Source: Pseudomonas sp. 5P_3.1_Bac2 (GTDB lineage Bacteria; Pseudomonadota; Gammaproteobacteria; Pseudomonadales; Pseudomonadaceae). Taken from it: a DNA stretch of 64,000 nucleotides. The stretch lies in assembly GCF_025465995.1 (NCBI RefSeq), contig NZ_JANLNY010000006.1:124001-188000 (forward strand). Reading direction: 5' to 3'. Positions within the stretch are counted from its first letter, which is position 1, and every line of letters starts with the position of its first letter. The notes under the pieces were generated by a model. The model did no database searches, was not told the DNA's origin, and was given only the letters and a program-made list of their open reading frames with translations. Shown in pieces: positions 54,039-63,703 of this stretch. The position numbers and the translations under genes were made by a program.

Positions 54039-54914
54039 ATGGATGTTGATTTGCATTGCCACAGCACCGCTTCGGATGGCGCTCTGGCGCCCGCTGTGGT
54101 GGTGGCGCGTGCCCATGAGCGAGGCGTGCGCTTGCTGGCACTGACCGATCACGACACCCTCGAGGGTTTACCCGAAGCCGCTGCCGCCGCCGCACAGCTG
54201 GGCATGCAGTTTATTAATGGCGTGGAGCTATCCTGCACGTGGGGCGGGGCGACCATCCATATCTTGGGCTACGGTTTTGATTTGCACGCGCCCGCTTTGG
54301 TCGAAGCGCTGGACGCCTTGCACCACGGACGTTGGCAGCGTGCCGAGGAAATTGGCAAGCGCCTCGCGGCCAAGGGCATGCCCGGTGCTTTTGAGGGCGC
54401 GCGGGCGTTGCAGCAAGAACTCGGTTGCAGCGCTAACGCGCCGGCGCGCCCGCATTTTGCTGACTATTTGGTGCGCAGCGGTTACGTCAAAGACCGCGCC
54501 GAGGCTTTTCGCAAATGGTTAGGCTCGGGCAAGTTGGGCGATGTGAAGCAGCATTGGCCGGAGTTGGCTGAAACCGTCGACACGCTTCGTCGCGCCGGAG
54601 CTTGGGTGAGCCTGGCGCACCCTTGCCATTACGACTTTACTCGCAGTAAAAGACGCAAGTTGGTAGCCGACTTTGCCAGCGCTGGTGGCCATGCTCTGGA
54701 AGTGGTCAATGGCATGCAGCCGGCCGATCAGGTTGGCACCCTCGCGATTTTGGCCCGCGAGTTCGGTATGTTGGTCAGCGCCGGCAGCGACTTCCACGCC
54801 CCTGGGCAGTGGTCGGAGTTGGGCATTTACCGGCCGCTGCCGGAGGACTTGCCAGCGTTGTCGGCGCGGTTTAAACCTAGCCAAATGGCTTTCGTCAACT
54901 CAGCAGGGATTTAG
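54039..54914 (+). CDS. rnm: PHP-domain phosphoesterase, RNase AM / YciV (TrpH) type
   Basis: Protein of 291 residues. PHP motifs are visible: MDVDLHCHSTASDGALAP, LTDHDTLEGLPEA, NGVELSCTWGG, LAHPCHY and SAGSDFHAPGQWSELG, which supply the His/Asp metal ligands. E. coli YciV (RNase AM) trims 5' ends of ribosomal RNAs and hydrolyses 3',5'-nucleoside bisphosphates. It is the first gene of the rightward rnm-yciO-scpA-scpB series; one base separates it from yciO. Confidence 0.9.
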   Translation: MDVDLHCHSTASDGALAPAVVVARAHERGVRLLALTDHDTLEGLPEAAAAAAQLGMQFINGVELSCTWGGATIHILGYGFDLHAPALVEALDALHHGRWQRAEEIGKRLAAKGMPGAFEGARALQQELGCSANAPARPHFADYLVRSGYVKDRAEAFRKWLGSGKLGDVKQHWPELAETVDTLRRAGAWVSLAHPCHYDFTRSKRRKLVADFASAGGHALEVVNGMQPADQVGTLAILAREFGMLVSAGSDFHAPGQWSELGIYRPLPEDLPALSARFKPSQMAFVNSAGI

Positions 54915-54915
54915 C

Positions 54916-55545
54916 GTGAGTCAATTTTTTCAGGTCCATCCGGAAAACCCCCAAGCCCGGCTGATCAAGCAGGCGGTGGAAATTATCCGTGCCGGCGGGG
55001 TGGTGGTGTATCCGACCGACTCGTCCTACGCCATCGGCTGCCAGATGGGCGATAAAGCGGCGATTGAGCGGGTGCGCCGTTTGCGCCAGTTGGATGACAA
55101 GCACAACTTCGCGCTGATCTGCAGTGACCTGTCGCAACTGGGCCTGTTCGCCAAAATTGATACCGGTACTTTCCGTCTGCTCAAGGCCCATGTGCCGGGG
55201 CCATATACCTTTATTTTGAATGCCACCCGTGAAGTCCCGCGTTTGTTGCTGCACCCTAAGCGGCGCACCATTGGTTTGCGCGTGCCGAGTAACCCGATTG
55301 CTTTGGCCTTGCTGGCTGAGCTGGGCGAGCCGCTGATGAGTGTCAGCTTGATCATGCCCGGTGAAACCGAAGCCTTGAATGATCCCTATGAAATGCGCCA
55401 ACTGCTCGAGCATCAGGTTGATCTAATCATCGACGGCGGCTTCGGTAACTTGCATGCCTCCACGGTCATCAGTTTGGCCGACGGCGAACCGGAGCTGATT
55501 CGTTTGGGTTGTGGTGACCCGGCCCCCTTTATAGGCGAGGCCTAA
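54916..55545 (+). CDS. yciO: YciO, Sua5/TsaC-family protein
   Basis: Protein of 209 residues starting at GTG 54916 (VSQFFQVHPENPQARLIKQA); the frame is open further back only inside rnm. The SUA5 fold shows as GGVVVYPTDSSYAIGCQMGD, FALICSDLSQL, GPYTFILNATREVP and IGLRVPSNPIALALLAELG. TsaC/Sua5 makes threonylcarbamoyl-AMP for tRNA t6A37; YciO is the paralogue with weak or no such activity in E. coli. Together with adjoining rnm and scpAB the order is as in other pseudomonads. Confidence 0.92.
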   Translation: MSQFFQVHPENPQARLIKQAVEIIRAGGVVVYPTDSSYAIGCQMGDKAAIERVRRLRQLDDKHNFALICSDLSQLGLFAKIDTGTFRLLKAHVPGPYTFILNATREVPRLLLHPKRRTIGLRVPSNPIALALLAELGEPLMSVSLIMPGETEALNDPYEMRQLLEHQVDLIIDGGFGNLHASTVISLADGEPELIRLGCGDPAPFIGEA

Positions 55546-56364
55546 ATGGCCGAGGTCGAAGCTCCCGACGCCCAGGCCGGCGCCCAGCAAGAGCTGCCCT
55601 TTGCCTTGGTCTATGGCCAGGCCGTCACTGAGCTGCCGCAAGATCTGTACATTCCGCCGGATGCCTTGGAAGTCTTTCTCGAGGCTTTTGAAGGGCCACT
55701 GGATTTACTGCTGTATTTGATCCGCAAACAGAACATCGATGTGCTGGATATTCCCGTGGCGGAAATCACTCGCCAGTACATGGGCTATGTCGAGTTGATG
55801 CAGGCGGTGCGCCTGGAGCTGGCTGCTGAATATCTGGTGATGGCGGCCATGCTCGCGGAGATCAAGTCGCGCATGTTGCTGCCGCGCTCAAGCACCGCCG
55901 AGGAAGAGGAAGAAGATCCAAGGGCCGAGCTGATCCGCCGCTTGCAAGAGTACGAGCGCTTTAAGGCTGCTGCCGAGGGCATTGATGGTTTAAGTCGGGT
56001 CGGCCGGGATCTGCATGTGCCTAAGCTCGATGCTCCCGAAGCGCGGGCGCGTAAGCTGTTGCCGCAAGTCAGTCTGGAAGAGTTGCTGGTCTCCATGGCT
56101 GAGGTGCTGCGACGCGCCGATATGTTTGAAAGCCATCAGGTGACCCGTGAGGCTTTGTCCACCCGTGAGCGCATGAGCGAGGTACTGGAGCGTCTTAAAG
56201 GCGGCGCATTTGTGCCCTTCGTCACGCTGTTTAGCGCCCACGAAGGCAAACTAGGGGTGGTTGTGACCTTTATGGCGGTACTGGAATTGATCAAGGAATC
56301 CCTGGTGGAGTTGGTGCAAAACGAAGCGTTTGGGCCCATCCATGTGCGCGCGCGGGCCGAATAA
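55546..56364 (+). CDS. scpA: Segregation and condensation protein ScpA
   Basis: Protein of 272 residues; its ATG directly follows the yciO stop (TAAATG). An N-terminal extension of about 40 residues is followed by the ScpA core: FEGPLDLLLYLIRKQNIDVL, LAAEYLVMAAMLAEIKSRML and the C-terminal winged helix FVTLFSAHEGKLGVVVTFMA. ScpA is the kleisin that bridges SMC heads and binds ScpB. It works with SMC in chromosome condensation and segregation. Confidence 0.96.
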   Translation: MAEVEAPDAQAGAQQELPFALVYGQAVTELPQDLYIPPDALEVFLEAFEGPLDLLLYLIRKQNIDVLDIPVAEITRQYMGYVELMQAVRLELAAEYLVMAAMLAEIKSRMLLPRSSTAEEEEEDPRAELIRRLQEYERFKAAAEGIDGLSRVGRDLHVPKLDAPEARARKLLPQVSLEELLVSMAEVLRRADMFESHQVTREALSTRERMSEVLERLKGGAFVPFVTLFSAHEGKLGVVVTFMAVLELIKESLVELVQNEAFGPIHVRARAE

Positions 56365-56366
56365 GC

Positions 56367-57203
56367 ATGAATTTGAACGATCCCACTGAGCTGGCCAGTC
56401 TGCTTGAAGCCTTTTTACTGGCCAGCGGCAAACCGCAGTCCCTTGAGCGCTTATTTGAGCTGTTCGAAGAGGCCGAGCGCCCCGAGCCCAAGGTGTTTCA
56501 GGGGGCCTTGGCGATTTTGGCCAAGTCCTGCGCGGGCCGCGCTTTTGAGCTGGTCGAGGTGGCCTCCGGCTATCGCCTGCAAGTGCGTGAGCGCTATGCG
56601 CCTTGGGTCGGCCGGCTCTGGGAAGAACGACCGCAGCGCTATTCCCGGGCCATGCTGGAAACCTTGGCCTTGATTGCCTACCGCCAGCCAATCACCCGCG
56701 GTGAGATTGAAGATGTGCGCGGTGTGGCGGTTAACAGCCAAATCACTAAAACCTTGCTCGAGCGCGAATGGATCCGCGTGGTGGGCTATCGCGATGTACC
56801 GGGTAAGCCGGCGATGTTCGCCACCACCAAGGCGTTTCTCGATCACTTCAACCTCAACAGCCTTGATCAGTTGCCGCCATTAGCTGCGCTGCGTGAGCTG
56901 GAACCGGAGCCTGCGCTGGCCTTCAGCGATGAAGATCCAGCCGTGCCGGCTGACTTGCAGGCCCGCGCCGATCTGGCCGTGGCTGGCGCTGAGCCGGAGC
57001 CTGAGCCCTCCGAAGAAACCAGCTTCAGCAGTCTGTTGGCCGAACTGGATTCCATGGAGCAGGGGCTTAAGACCGACTTCGATGATTTGCCCTTAGCGGA
57101 TGAGGAGGCCGAGTTGGCCGCCGCTGTCGAGGCAGAATTGGCCATGAATGCCATTGATACGGACTATGAAACCCCGGACGAGGAGGATCAGTCGCAGCAA
57201 TGA
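56367..57203 (+). CDS. scpB: Segregation and condensation protein ScpB
   Basis: Protein of 278 residues starting 2 bp after scpA. Two winged-helix units are conserved (LASLLEAFLLASGKPQSLER; ALIAYRQPITRGEIEDVRGV and RDVPGKPAMFATTKAFLDHF). A long acidic tail of about 85 residues (EPEP, SEETSFSS) follows, longer than in minimal ScpB but usual in pseudomonads. ScpB dimers bind the ScpA kleisin in the SMC complex. Confidence 0.95.
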   Translation: MNLNDPTELASLLEAFLLASGKPQSLERLFELFEEAERPEPKVFQGALAILAKSCAGRAFELVEVASGYRLQVRERYAPWVGRLWEERPQRYSRAMLETLALIAYRQPITRGEIEDVRGVAVNSQITKTLLEREWIRVVGYRDVPGKPAMFATTKAFLDHFNLNSLDQLPPLAALRELEPEPALAFSDEDPAVPADLQARADLAVAGAEPEPEPSEETSFSSLLAELDSMEQGLKTDFDDLPLADEEAELAAAVEAELAMNAIDTDYETPDEEDQSQQ

Positions 57204-57225
57204 ATCATTTGCTGAGGCGTTCGTG

Positions 57226-57405
57226 GTGTCCAATCCCTGTATCAAGCTCTGTAAGTTCGACCGTGAAATTTGCCTGGGCTGTGGTCGCAGCAAGGCCGAA
57301 ATCAAAGTCTGGAAGAAACTCGATAAGCCCAGCCGCCGGATGGTCTTGGCTGAAGCGCAGATGCGTTTGCTCGGCCGCGCCTTGCTGATCAGGGCGCCTA
57401 GCTAA
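57226..57405 (+). CDS. DUF1289 small cysteine protein
   Basis: Protein of 59 residues starting at GTG 57226 (a second GTG precedes it), with GAGG 8 bp upstream. VSNPCIKLCKFDREICLGCGRSK carries the four Cys of DUF1289 (C-x3-C-x6-C-x2-C; shown in part as CIKLCKFDREICLGCGRS), presumably a metal site, followed by a basic helical tail. The function is unknown. It lies 22 bp after scpB. Confidence 0.85.
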   Translation: MSNPCIKLCKFDREICLGCGRSKAEIKVWKKLDKPSRRMVLAEAQMRLLGRALLIRAPS

Positions 57406-57542
57406 ACGTAAGTCGCGGCTGGCGGATAATCGGCTAGTCTGAATCCGTGCGTGGCCTGCGCATTTCGCGTATGCTGCGCGCCCTTTGACGCGGCAGTGGT
57501 TGTGCGCGTCTACTCACTAAGACAACACCGGGAGGTGCCCAG

Positions 57543-58721
57543 ATGAGTGAAGTTGAAGAATACAGTCCGTCCGGCGAAAAACTGCAGAAGGTCATGGCGC
57601 GTATGGGCCTGGCTTCGCGCCGCGAAATCGAAGCGTGGATCAGCGCGGGCCGAGTGAAGGTCAATGGCGCCGTGGCCAGCTTGGGGATGCGCGTTGATCT
57701 GCACGACGCGATCGCCGTTGATGGCAAAGTGATCCGCCGCGAAGAAGCCGCTGAAAGCGTGCGCCGCGTGATCATCTATAACAAACCCGAAGGTGAAATC
57801 TGCACCCGTGACGACCCAGAAGGTCGCCCCACGGTGTTTGATCGCCTGCCACGGCCTAAAGACGGGCGTTGGATCAATATCGGTCGTCTTGACATCAATA
57901 CCACCGGTTTGCTGATGTTCACCACTGACGGAGAGCTGGCCAACCGCCTGATGCACCCCTCGTACCAAATGGACCGCGAATACGCCGTGCGCGTACGCGG
58001 CGAAGTGGATGAGGAGATGATCGAGCGCCTGAAAACCGGCGTCATGCTCGAAGACGGCCCGGCGAAGTTCACCGACATTAAAGAAGCCCCTGGCGGCGAA
58101 GGCTTTAACCATTGGTACCACTGCGTGGTGATGGAAGGCCGCAACCGCGAAGTGCGGCGTCTGTGGGAGTCCCAAGGTTTGGTGGTCAGCCGCTTGAAGC
58201 GCGTGCGTTTCGGTCCGGTATTTATCACGTCCGACCTGACCATGGGCCGCTGGCGCGAAATGAGCCAGCGTGAAGTCGACATCCTCAGCGAGGAAGTAGG
58301 CCTCAAGCCGGTGGCTCTGCCGGAAATGAAAGAAAAGACCCGTGACAAGCTGGAGCGTCTGCAGCGTAAATCGGCCAAGCCAGTGGGCCGTGCCGAGCGT
58401 CCGCAGCGCACCCTGCGCCCGGCCCATGGTGGCCCTGCTGAAGGTGAGCAAGGGCGCGGTCGCAGCAGCCGTGGTGATGAGCAGCGTCCAGCGCGCACGC
58501 CGCGGCCAGCCCGGCCTGAGAGCGGTCGTGGCACGCCGGTGGCGGAGCGGCCGAGCGATGTCAGCAAGAAGCGTCCAAGCAAGCCCGGCGCCCAGCGTCC
58601 TGGCGTTGAGCTGACTGAGCGGCCGGCGCGTAAGCCCGCCGGTGCGCCGGTTAAACGGCGTAGCCAGACTGAGCGTGAGGGTCAGCGTCCAGGCTTTGGC
58701 CGCGACCGCAAGCCCGAGTAA
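57543..58721 (+). CDS. rluB: 23S rRNA pseudouridine synthase RluB
   Basis: Protein of 392 residues, GGGAGGTG before the ATG. An S4 RNA-binding domain (KVMARMGLASRREIEAWISA) precedes an RsuA-family catalytic domain with the active-site Asp117 in GRLDINTTGLL. From about residue 265 a basic Arg/Pro/Gly-rich, apparently disordered tail of about 125 residues follows. RluB makes pseudouridine at position 2605 of 23S rRNA in E. coli. The tail likely helps RNA contact. Confidence 0.95.
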   Translation: MSEVEEYSPSGEKLQKVMARMGLASRREIEAWISAGRVKVNGAVASLGMRVDLHDAIAVDGKVIRREEAAESVRRVIIYNKPEGEICTRDDPEGRPTVFDRLPRPKDGRWINIGRLDINTTGLLMFTTDGELANRLMHPSYQMDREYAVRVRGEVDEEMIERLKTGVMLEDGPAKFTDIKEAPGGEGFNHWYHCVVMEGRNREVRRLWESQGLVVSRLKRVRFGPVFITSDLTMGRWREMSQREVDILSEEVGLKPVALPEMKEKTRDKLERLQRKSAKPVGRAERPQRTLRPAHGGPAEGEQGRGRSSRGDEQRPARTPRPARPESGRGTPVAERPSDVSKKRPSKPGAQRPGVELTERPARKPAGAPVKRRSQTEREGQRPGFGRDRKPE

Positions 58722-58756
58722 GGCAGCGCGGCGCAAGCCGCTTATGTGACTGGCAA

Positions 58757-58790
58757 AATAAAGGCGACCCTGAGGTCGCCTTTATTGTTT
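58757..58790. terminator. Bidirectional terminator between rluB and the convergent GGDEF gene
   Basis: A 13-bp perfect stem (AATAAAGGCGACC / GGTCGCCTTTATT) with a CTGA loop. TTTATTGTTT follows on the plus strand, and the minus-strand side reads TTTTGCC, so it can serve both convergent genes. Confidence 0.85.
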
Positions 58791-58800
58791 CTGCGTCGGA

Positions 58801-59727
58801 TTAACCGGCCATGGACAGACGGTTACGGCCGCCGCGTTTGGACTCATACATGGCCTGGTCGGCACGCTCCAGCAGGCTGTCCATGGATTCTGCGCCTTGC
58901 AAAGTGGCGCAGCCCAAGCTGACGGAGAGGGGCAGCGGTTGGTTATGCACCAGATGCTGAATGTTCTGCACTGCCAAGCGCACGCGCTCGCCGACCATGG
59001 CTGCGCCTATTGGATCGGTGTTGGAGAGCAGCACCATAAATTCCTCCCCGCCGAAACGGAACACCATGTCGACGTTGCGCAGGCTGTCCTTCAAGGCATT
59101 GGCGACGGCGATCAAGGCTTGGTCGCCAATCAGATGGCCGTACTGGTCGTTGATCTGTTTGAAGTGGTCAATGTCGACCATCAGCACTGACATCGGCTGC
59201 ATATTGCGCCGGGCCAGCTCGACTTCTCGCTTAAGGCTCTGCTGCATGGCTATGCGGTTGCCGGTTTGTGTCAGCGGGTCACGCAGGGCCGTTTGCAAGG
59301 CCGCGCGGTAGAGCAGGGCGTTGCGCAGGGGGAACAGCATGCTGGCCAGCAGTGATTCGAGCTGACCGAGTTCCTCATCGGTAAAGCGCTGATTGCGCCG
59401 CAGGGTCAGCTCGCCGAGAAAATCACCGTCATGATTAAGCCGGTAGCCGGCGCTATGGCTGGCACGCTGGCCGAACTCCAAGTGCAGATCGCAGGCGTGC
59501 AACTGATAGCTGACGGCCCCCAGCGGCACTAAGCGCTGCACTTCGTGGAAAAACATCTCCACGATGCGCTCCACCTCCAGGGAGGTTTGCAGGCGCATAT
59601 TCAGCTGTTGGCGCAATTGCGCCAAGCTGATGGGCTGCAAGGTTTTATGCAGCTCACGGGCATAGCCCAGGCGCTGCAGCTTGGCAGCATCAAAATCAAT
59701 GGTATTGGATGGCGGGCGGGTGACCAT
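58801..59727 (-). CDS. Soluble diguanylate cyclase with GAF-like N-domain
   Basis: Protein of 308 residues without membrane segments. Residues about 40-140 look like a GAF-type sensor (VERIVEMFFHEVQRLVPLGA, FTDEELGQLESLLASMLFPL). The GGDEF domain has DPLTQTGNR, VDIDHFKQINDQYGH and the intact active site FGGEEF, with the RxxD inhibitory site (RNVD) five residues before GGEEF. It should make c-di-GMP under product control. P. aeruginosa has a GGDEF gene near rluB (PA3177), probably its counterpart. Confidence 0.9.
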   Translation of the reverse strand: MVTRPPSNTIDFDAAKLQRLGYARELHKTLQPISLAQLRQQLNMRLQTSLEVERIVEMFFHEVQRLVPLGAVSYQLHACDLHLEFGQRASHSAGYRLNHDGDFLGELTLRRNQRFTDEELGQLESLLASMLFPLRNALLYRAALQTALRDPLTQTGNRIAMQQSLKREVELARRNMQPMSVLMVDIDHFKQINDQYGHLIGDQALIAVANALKDSLRNVDMVFRFGGEEFMVLLSNTDPIGAAMVGERVRLAVQNIQHLVHNQPLPLSVSLGCATLQGAESMDSLLERADQAMYESKRGGRNRLSMAG

Positions 59728-59890
59728 GAAGCCTTACCTCAAACGCACGAAGCGACGATAACTGAGGTTTAGCGAATTTCATGCCAAGTTATTTGGTTAG
59801 GATTTAACCCTTAACTTACAATGGCTTAGTTGTGCGGTGGATGGTCAGTGGCAGATTTTTGCCGCTAATTAGTCGGCGTGATGGCCATTT

Positions 59891-59910
59891 GCCGCCGGAA
59901 AACCGGCGGC
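59891..59910 (-). terminator. Hairpin after yciK
   Basis: GCCGCCGG-AAAA-CCGGCGGC, a perfect 8-bp GC stem 12 bp past the yciK stop. No T-run follows on the minus strand, so it is a weak or factor-dependent terminator. The rest of the 59728-59921 gap shows nothing recognisable. Confidence 0.5.
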
Positions 59911-59921
59911 AGTTCACATTT

Positions 59922-60662
59922 TTACTGGGCGTCAAACGCCTGGCCATTAACGCCTTTGCTGTCTGGACCCATCAGATACAGGTAGACCGGCATGATTTCG
60001 GCGGGCAGCGGGTTGTTCGCTGGATTTTCCCCAGGATAAGCCTGGGCGCGCATATCGGTTTGGGTGGCGCCCGGATTGACGCTGTTGGCGCGCACTTGGC
60101 TGATTTCGTCGACTTCGTCGGCCATGACCTGCATCAGGCCCTCGGTGGCAAACTTCGACACGGCATAGGCGCCCCAGTAAGCCCGGCCTTTGCGCCCCAC
60201 GCTGCTGGAGGTGAATACCACCGAGGCATCTGCGGACAGCTTAAGCAGCGGCAGCATGGTGCTGGTCAGCATAAACATGGCGTTGACGTTGACCTGCATG
60301 ACACGCATGAAGTTGTCACCCGACAGCTGCTCCAGGGGCGTGCGCGGGCCAATGATCGAGGCGTTATGCAGCAGGCCATCGAGCTTGCCGAACTCGGCTT
60401 CGATCATTGCCGCCAGTTCGTCGTACTGGTGTGGCAGGGCGGTTTCTAGGTTGAACGGGATCACGGCGGCTTGCGGATGGCCGGCGGCCTCGATGGCGTC
60501 GTAAACGCGGCTTAAGTTTTCTTCGGTCTTGCCCAGCAGCAACACGGTGGCACCGTGGGCGGCGTAAGCCTTGGCGGCAGCGGCGCCGATGCCACGGCCA
60601 GCGCCGGTGATGAGAATAACCCGGCCTTTGAGCAGGTCAGGGCGGGCTTGGTAGTCAAACAT
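59922..60662 (-). CDS. yciK: YciK-family short-chain dehydrogenase
   Basis: Protein of 246 residues from MFDYQARPDLLKGRVILITG; the longest frame extends 16 codons further, into the mupP gap. The NAD(P)-binding TGAGRGIG, the NNAG-like LLHNASIIGP, the catalytic Ser in VFTSSSVG and the YxxxK motif (YAVSK) are all present. The C-terminal PVYLYLMGPDSKGVNGQAFD is typical of YciK. The substrate is unknown. It follows mupP by 62 bp. Confidence 0.93.
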   Translation of the reverse strand: MFDYQARPDLLKGRVILITGAGRGIGAAAAKAYAAHGATVLLLGKTEENLSRVYDAIEAAGHPQAAVIPFNLETALPHQYDELAAMIEAEFGKLDGLLHNASIIGPRTPLEQLSGDNFMRVMQVNVNAMFMLTSTMLPLLKLSADASVVFTSSSVGRKGRAYWGAYAVSKFATEGLMQVMADEVDEISQVRANSVNPGATQTDMRAQAYPGENPANNPLPAEIMPVYLYLMGPDSKGVNGQAFDAQ

Positions 60663-60724
60663 GGTAGGCCTCGTATACAGGTGCGGCCGCCTCCGGGCGA
60701 CCGGCTTCAATCAATAAGTGGCGC

Positions 60725-61396
60725 TTAGCAGCCGCACAGCGCGCTTTCGAGCACATCACGCAGTTCCATCGGGTGGTCCACGACCACGTCGGCGCCCCAG
60801 TTGCGCGGGTTGTCCTGCGGATGGATATAGCCGTAAGTGACAGCGGCAGTCTTGCAGCCCGCCGCGCGGCCGGCCTCGATGTCGCGCTCATCGTCGCCGA
60901 CAAACAAGGTGGCGGCAGGGGCCACGCCGATTTTCTCGCAGGCCAGCAGGATCATTTCCGGATCGGGCTTGCTGCGGCTGACATGGTCCGGGCAGACCAG
61001 CACCGAGGAGCGCTGCGCCAAACCCAGCTGTTGCATGATCGGTTCGGCGTAGCGCACGGGCTTGTTGGTGGCCACGCCCCAGATCAGCTTGGCCTGCTCA
61101 ATCTCGTTCAGCAGTTGCTCGATGCCGGCAAAGGGTTTGGTCAGTACCGCGCAGTGCTGCTGGTAGCGCTCGAGAAACTCTTGGCGCAGCGCTTCGAAGC
61201 CGTCGCTGTCTTCCTTGATGGCGAAGTTGGCTGCCACCATGGCGCGGGCGCCGCCGGAGATGTGATCGCGGATCAGTTTCTCGGCAATCAGCGGCAGGCC
61301 GCGTGCAGTGCGCATGGCCTGGCTGATGGCGATAAAGTCCGGCGCGCTGTCGAGCAAAGTGCCGTCCATGTCAAAAAGAACTGCTCGTAAGCGCAT
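60725..61396 (-). CDS. mupP: N-acetylmuramic acid 6-phosphate phosphatase MupP
   Basis: Protein of 223 residues of the HAD superfamily: [10 protein letters not shown] (nucleophile D9, acid/base D11), a helical cap, VATNKP (motif II), and [16 protein letters not shown] with [16 protein letters not shown] (motifs III/IV). Older annotation would be phosphoglycolate phosphatase. In Pseudomonas the HAD gene between ubiG and yciK is MupP, which dephosphorylates MurNAc-6-P in the cell-wall recycling route that bypasses de novo UDP-MurNAc synthesis and confers fosfomycin tolerance. The gene order here matches exactly. Confidence 0.9.
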   Translation of the reverse strand: MRLRAVLFDMDGTLLDSAPDFIAISQAMRTARGLPLIAEKLIRDHISGGARAMVAANFAIKEDSDGFEALRQEFLERYQQHCAVLTKPFAGIEQLLNEIEQAKLIWGVATNKPVRYAEPIMQQLGLAQRSSVLVCPDHVSRSKPDPEMILLACEKIGVAPAATLFVGDDERDIEAGRAAGCKTAAVTYGYIHPQDNPRNWGADVVVDHPMELRDVLESALCGC

Positions 61397-61401
61397 GCGC
61401 C

Positions 61402-62100
61402 TTACTCCTCGCGCAGGGTCTGGATCATGTAGTTGACGTCCACGTCGGCTTGCAGCTTGTACTGCTTGGTCAGTGGGTTGTAGGTCAGGCCGATGATGTC
61501 TTTTACCGTCAGGCCCGCTTCACGGCTCCAGGCGCCAAGCTCGGAAGGACGGATAAACTTCTTGAAGTCGTGGGTGCCGCGCGGCAGCAAGCGCATCAGG
61601 TATTCGGCGCCAATAATGGCGAACATATACGCCTTCGGATTGCGGTTGATGGTCGAGAAGAACACCTGGCCGCCGGGCTTAACCAGCTGGTAGCACGCGC
61701 GGATTACCGAGGCCGGGTCGGGGACGTGCTCAAGCATCTCCAGGCAGGTAACCACGTCGAACTGGCCGGGCATTTCTGCGGCCATGGCCTCGGCGGTGAT
61801 CTGCCGGTACTCGACCTGCACGCCGGATTCCAGTTGATGCAGACGTGCTACGCCGAGTGGCGCTTCGCCCATGTCGATGCCGGTGACGTTGGCGCCACGC
61901 TGAGCCATCGACTCGCTGAGGATGCCGCCGCCGCAACCGACGTCAAGCACGCGCTTGCCAGCCAGGCCGACGCGTTCGTCGATCCAGTTGACGCGCAGTG
62001 GATTGATGTCGTGCAGGGGCTTGAACTCGCTTTCGCGGTCCCACCAACGGTGGGCAAGGGCTTCAAATTTGGCGATTTCAGCGTGGTCGACGTTGCTCAT
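61402..62100 (-). CDS. ubiG: Ubiquinone biosynthesis O-methyltransferase UbiG
   Basis: Protein of 232 residues from [20 protein letters not shown], the usual family start; the longest frame runs 17 codons further. SAM-binding motif I is [16 protein letters not shown], with [13 protein letters not shown] as motif II and [20 protein letters not shown] as the UbiG-specific segment. UbiG does both O-methylations in coenzyme Q synthesis. Five bases separate it from mupP. Confidence 0.97.
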   Translation of the reverse strand: MSNVDHAEIAKFEALAHRWWDRESEFKPLHDINPLRVNWIDERVGLAGKRVLDVGCGGGILSESMAQRGANVTGIDMGEAPLGVARLHQLESGVQVEYRQITAEAMAAEMPGQFDVVTCLEMLEHVPDPASVIRACYQLVKPGGQVFFSTINRNPKAYMFAIIGAEYLMRLLPRGTHDFKKFIRPSELGAWSREAGLTVKDIIGLTYNPLTKQYKLQADVDVNYMIQTLREE

Positions 62101-62242
62101 AAAAATCCCTGTATCAGGCTGCGGCATAAGCGGCGCAGGAAAAATGATCATGTTGCCAGTTTCGCGGACGACATGGGGTGCCGCTGGGGCGGCCGATGTA
62201 TGTCAGTTTGTCGCAGTGCCGGCCTGTTGGCGAGCTTCGACC

Positions 62243-63562
62243 TCAATGGCCGGCAATTTTAGCGCCCCAACTGCGCGCATTGGCGATTATCCGCGCTTCA
62301 TCCATGCGGGTCAGCACGCCGCCGTCGAGCAACTGTTTACCCGCCACCCACAGATGTTCCACACACTGCCTGCCGCCGGTGTAGATCAATTGCGAGACTG
62401 GATCGTAAATCGGTTGTTGGGCCAGGCCGTTGAGGTTGAAGGTGACCATGTCAGCGGCCTTGCCCAATTGCAGCGAGCCGATTTCATCCTGCCGGCCTAA
62501 GGCGCGGGCGCCATTGAGGGTGGCCATGCGCAGGGCGCGGTGGGCGCTCAGGGCGGTGGCACTGCCGGCCACGGCCTTGGCCAGGAGCGCGGCGGTGCGG
62601 GTTTCGCCAAGCAGGTCGAGGTCATTGTTACTGGCCGCGCCGTCGGTGCCGATGGCCACGTTGACGCCGGCTTGCCAGAGGCGCTCCACCGGGCAAAAGC
62701 CGCTGGCCAGCTTGAGGTTGGACTCCGGGCAGTGGATCACGCTGGTATTGCTGGCGACCAGCAGGGCTAGGTCGTCATCGTCGATCTGGGTCATGTGCAC
62801 GGCCTGGAAGCGCGGGCCGAGCAAACCCAAGCGGTGTAGCCGCGCCAGGGGACGTTCGCCGCGCTCGGCCAGGCTTTGCTGCACTTCGTGGGCGGTTTCG
62901 TGGACGTGCATATGAATGCCGGCGTCCAGCTCCTCGGCAAGCATGCGCACGCTTTCCAGCTTGTCGTCGTTCACCGTATAGGGCGCGTGGGGGCCGAAGG
63001 CGACGCTGATGCGCGGGTGCTGTTTGAGATCATCGAACAGGCGCAGGCCGTCGCGCAGGGCGCTGTCAGCATCAAGCGCGCCGGGGATCGGGAAGTCGAG
63101 CAGGGGAATGCTGATTTGCGCGCGGATACCGCTGGCGTGCACCACGCCGCTGGCCAGGTGCGGATAGAAGTACATATCGGCAAAGCAGCTGATGCCGCTT
63201 TTGAGCTGCTCGGCAATCGCCAGCTCGGTGCCATCCTCGACAAATTGCTCGTTGACCCACTTGGCTTCGGCGGGCCAGATATGCTTTTGCAGCCAGGCCA
63301 TGAGTGGCAGGTCGTCGGCGATGCCGCGAAACAGTGCCATGGCGGCATGGCCGTGGGCGTTGACTAGACCGGGGCAGAGCAGGCGCCCCGGCAGTTCCAG
63401 CACCTGTTTGGCGCTGTGCTTGAGCGCCTCGGTACGTGGTGCCAGCAGCACGATACGACCATCGCGCACGCCTAGGGCATGCTCCTGCAGGACGACTCCG
63501 GCAGGTTCCACCGGCACCAGCCAGCTGGGCAGCAGCAACAGGTCGAGGGGCGTTGAGGTCAT
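62243..63562 (-). CDS. mtaD: 5'-methylthioadenosine / S-adenosylhomocysteine deaminase
   Basis: Protein of 439 residues of the amidohydrolase superfamily, GGAAG before the ATG. The metal site shows as [14 protein letters not shown] (HxH), [10 protein letters not shown], and [20 protein letters not shown] (catalytic Asp), with the substrate segment [10 protein letters not shown]. aeruginosa PA3170 deaminates methylthioadenosine to methylthioinosine, an unusual entry to methionine salvage, and it is likewise next to ubiG and mtnA. The 5' end is divergent from mtnA. Confidence 0.92.
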   Translation of the reverse strand: MTSTPLDLLLLPSWLVPVEPAGVVLQEHALGVRDGRIVLLAPRTEALKHSAKQVLELPGRLLCPGLVNAHGHAAMALFRGIADDLPLMAWLQKHIWPAEAKWVNEQFVEDGTELAIAEQLKSGISCFADMYFYPHLASGVVHASGIRAQISIPLLDFPIPGALDADSALRDGLRLFDDLKQHPRISVAFGPHAPYTVNDDKLESVRMLAEELDAGIHMHVHETAHEVQQSLAERGERPLARLHRLGLLGPRFQAVHMTQIDDDDLALLVASNTSVIHCPESNLKLASGFCPVERLWQAGVNVAIGTDGAASNNDLDLLGETRTAALLAKAVAGSATALSAHRALRMATLNGARALGRQDEIGSLQLGKAADMVTFNLNGLAQQPIYDPVSQLIYTGGRQCVEHLWVAGKQLLDGGVLTRMDEARIIANARSWGAKIAGH

Positions 63563-63703
63563 GCTGGGCTTCCGCTGGGCAGTAAAGCGCCGAGTGTATA
63601 GGGCAACGACCTAGGCTTAAAACTTAGCCGTGATTACGCCGCTGGCGCCGTGCTAGTGCGGCGCCTGTGGGTATAATGGTCGGCTTTGCGGCGGAGAGAT
63701 CAA

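Noticed and set aside
57510..58736. 408-codon open frame antisense to rluB
   Set aside because: Shadow of the GC-rich rluB frame; the sense frame has the full RsuA-family motifs.
60773..61390. 205-codon plus-strand frame opposite mupP
   Set aside because: Antisense shadow; the minus strand carries the complete HAD motifs of MupP.
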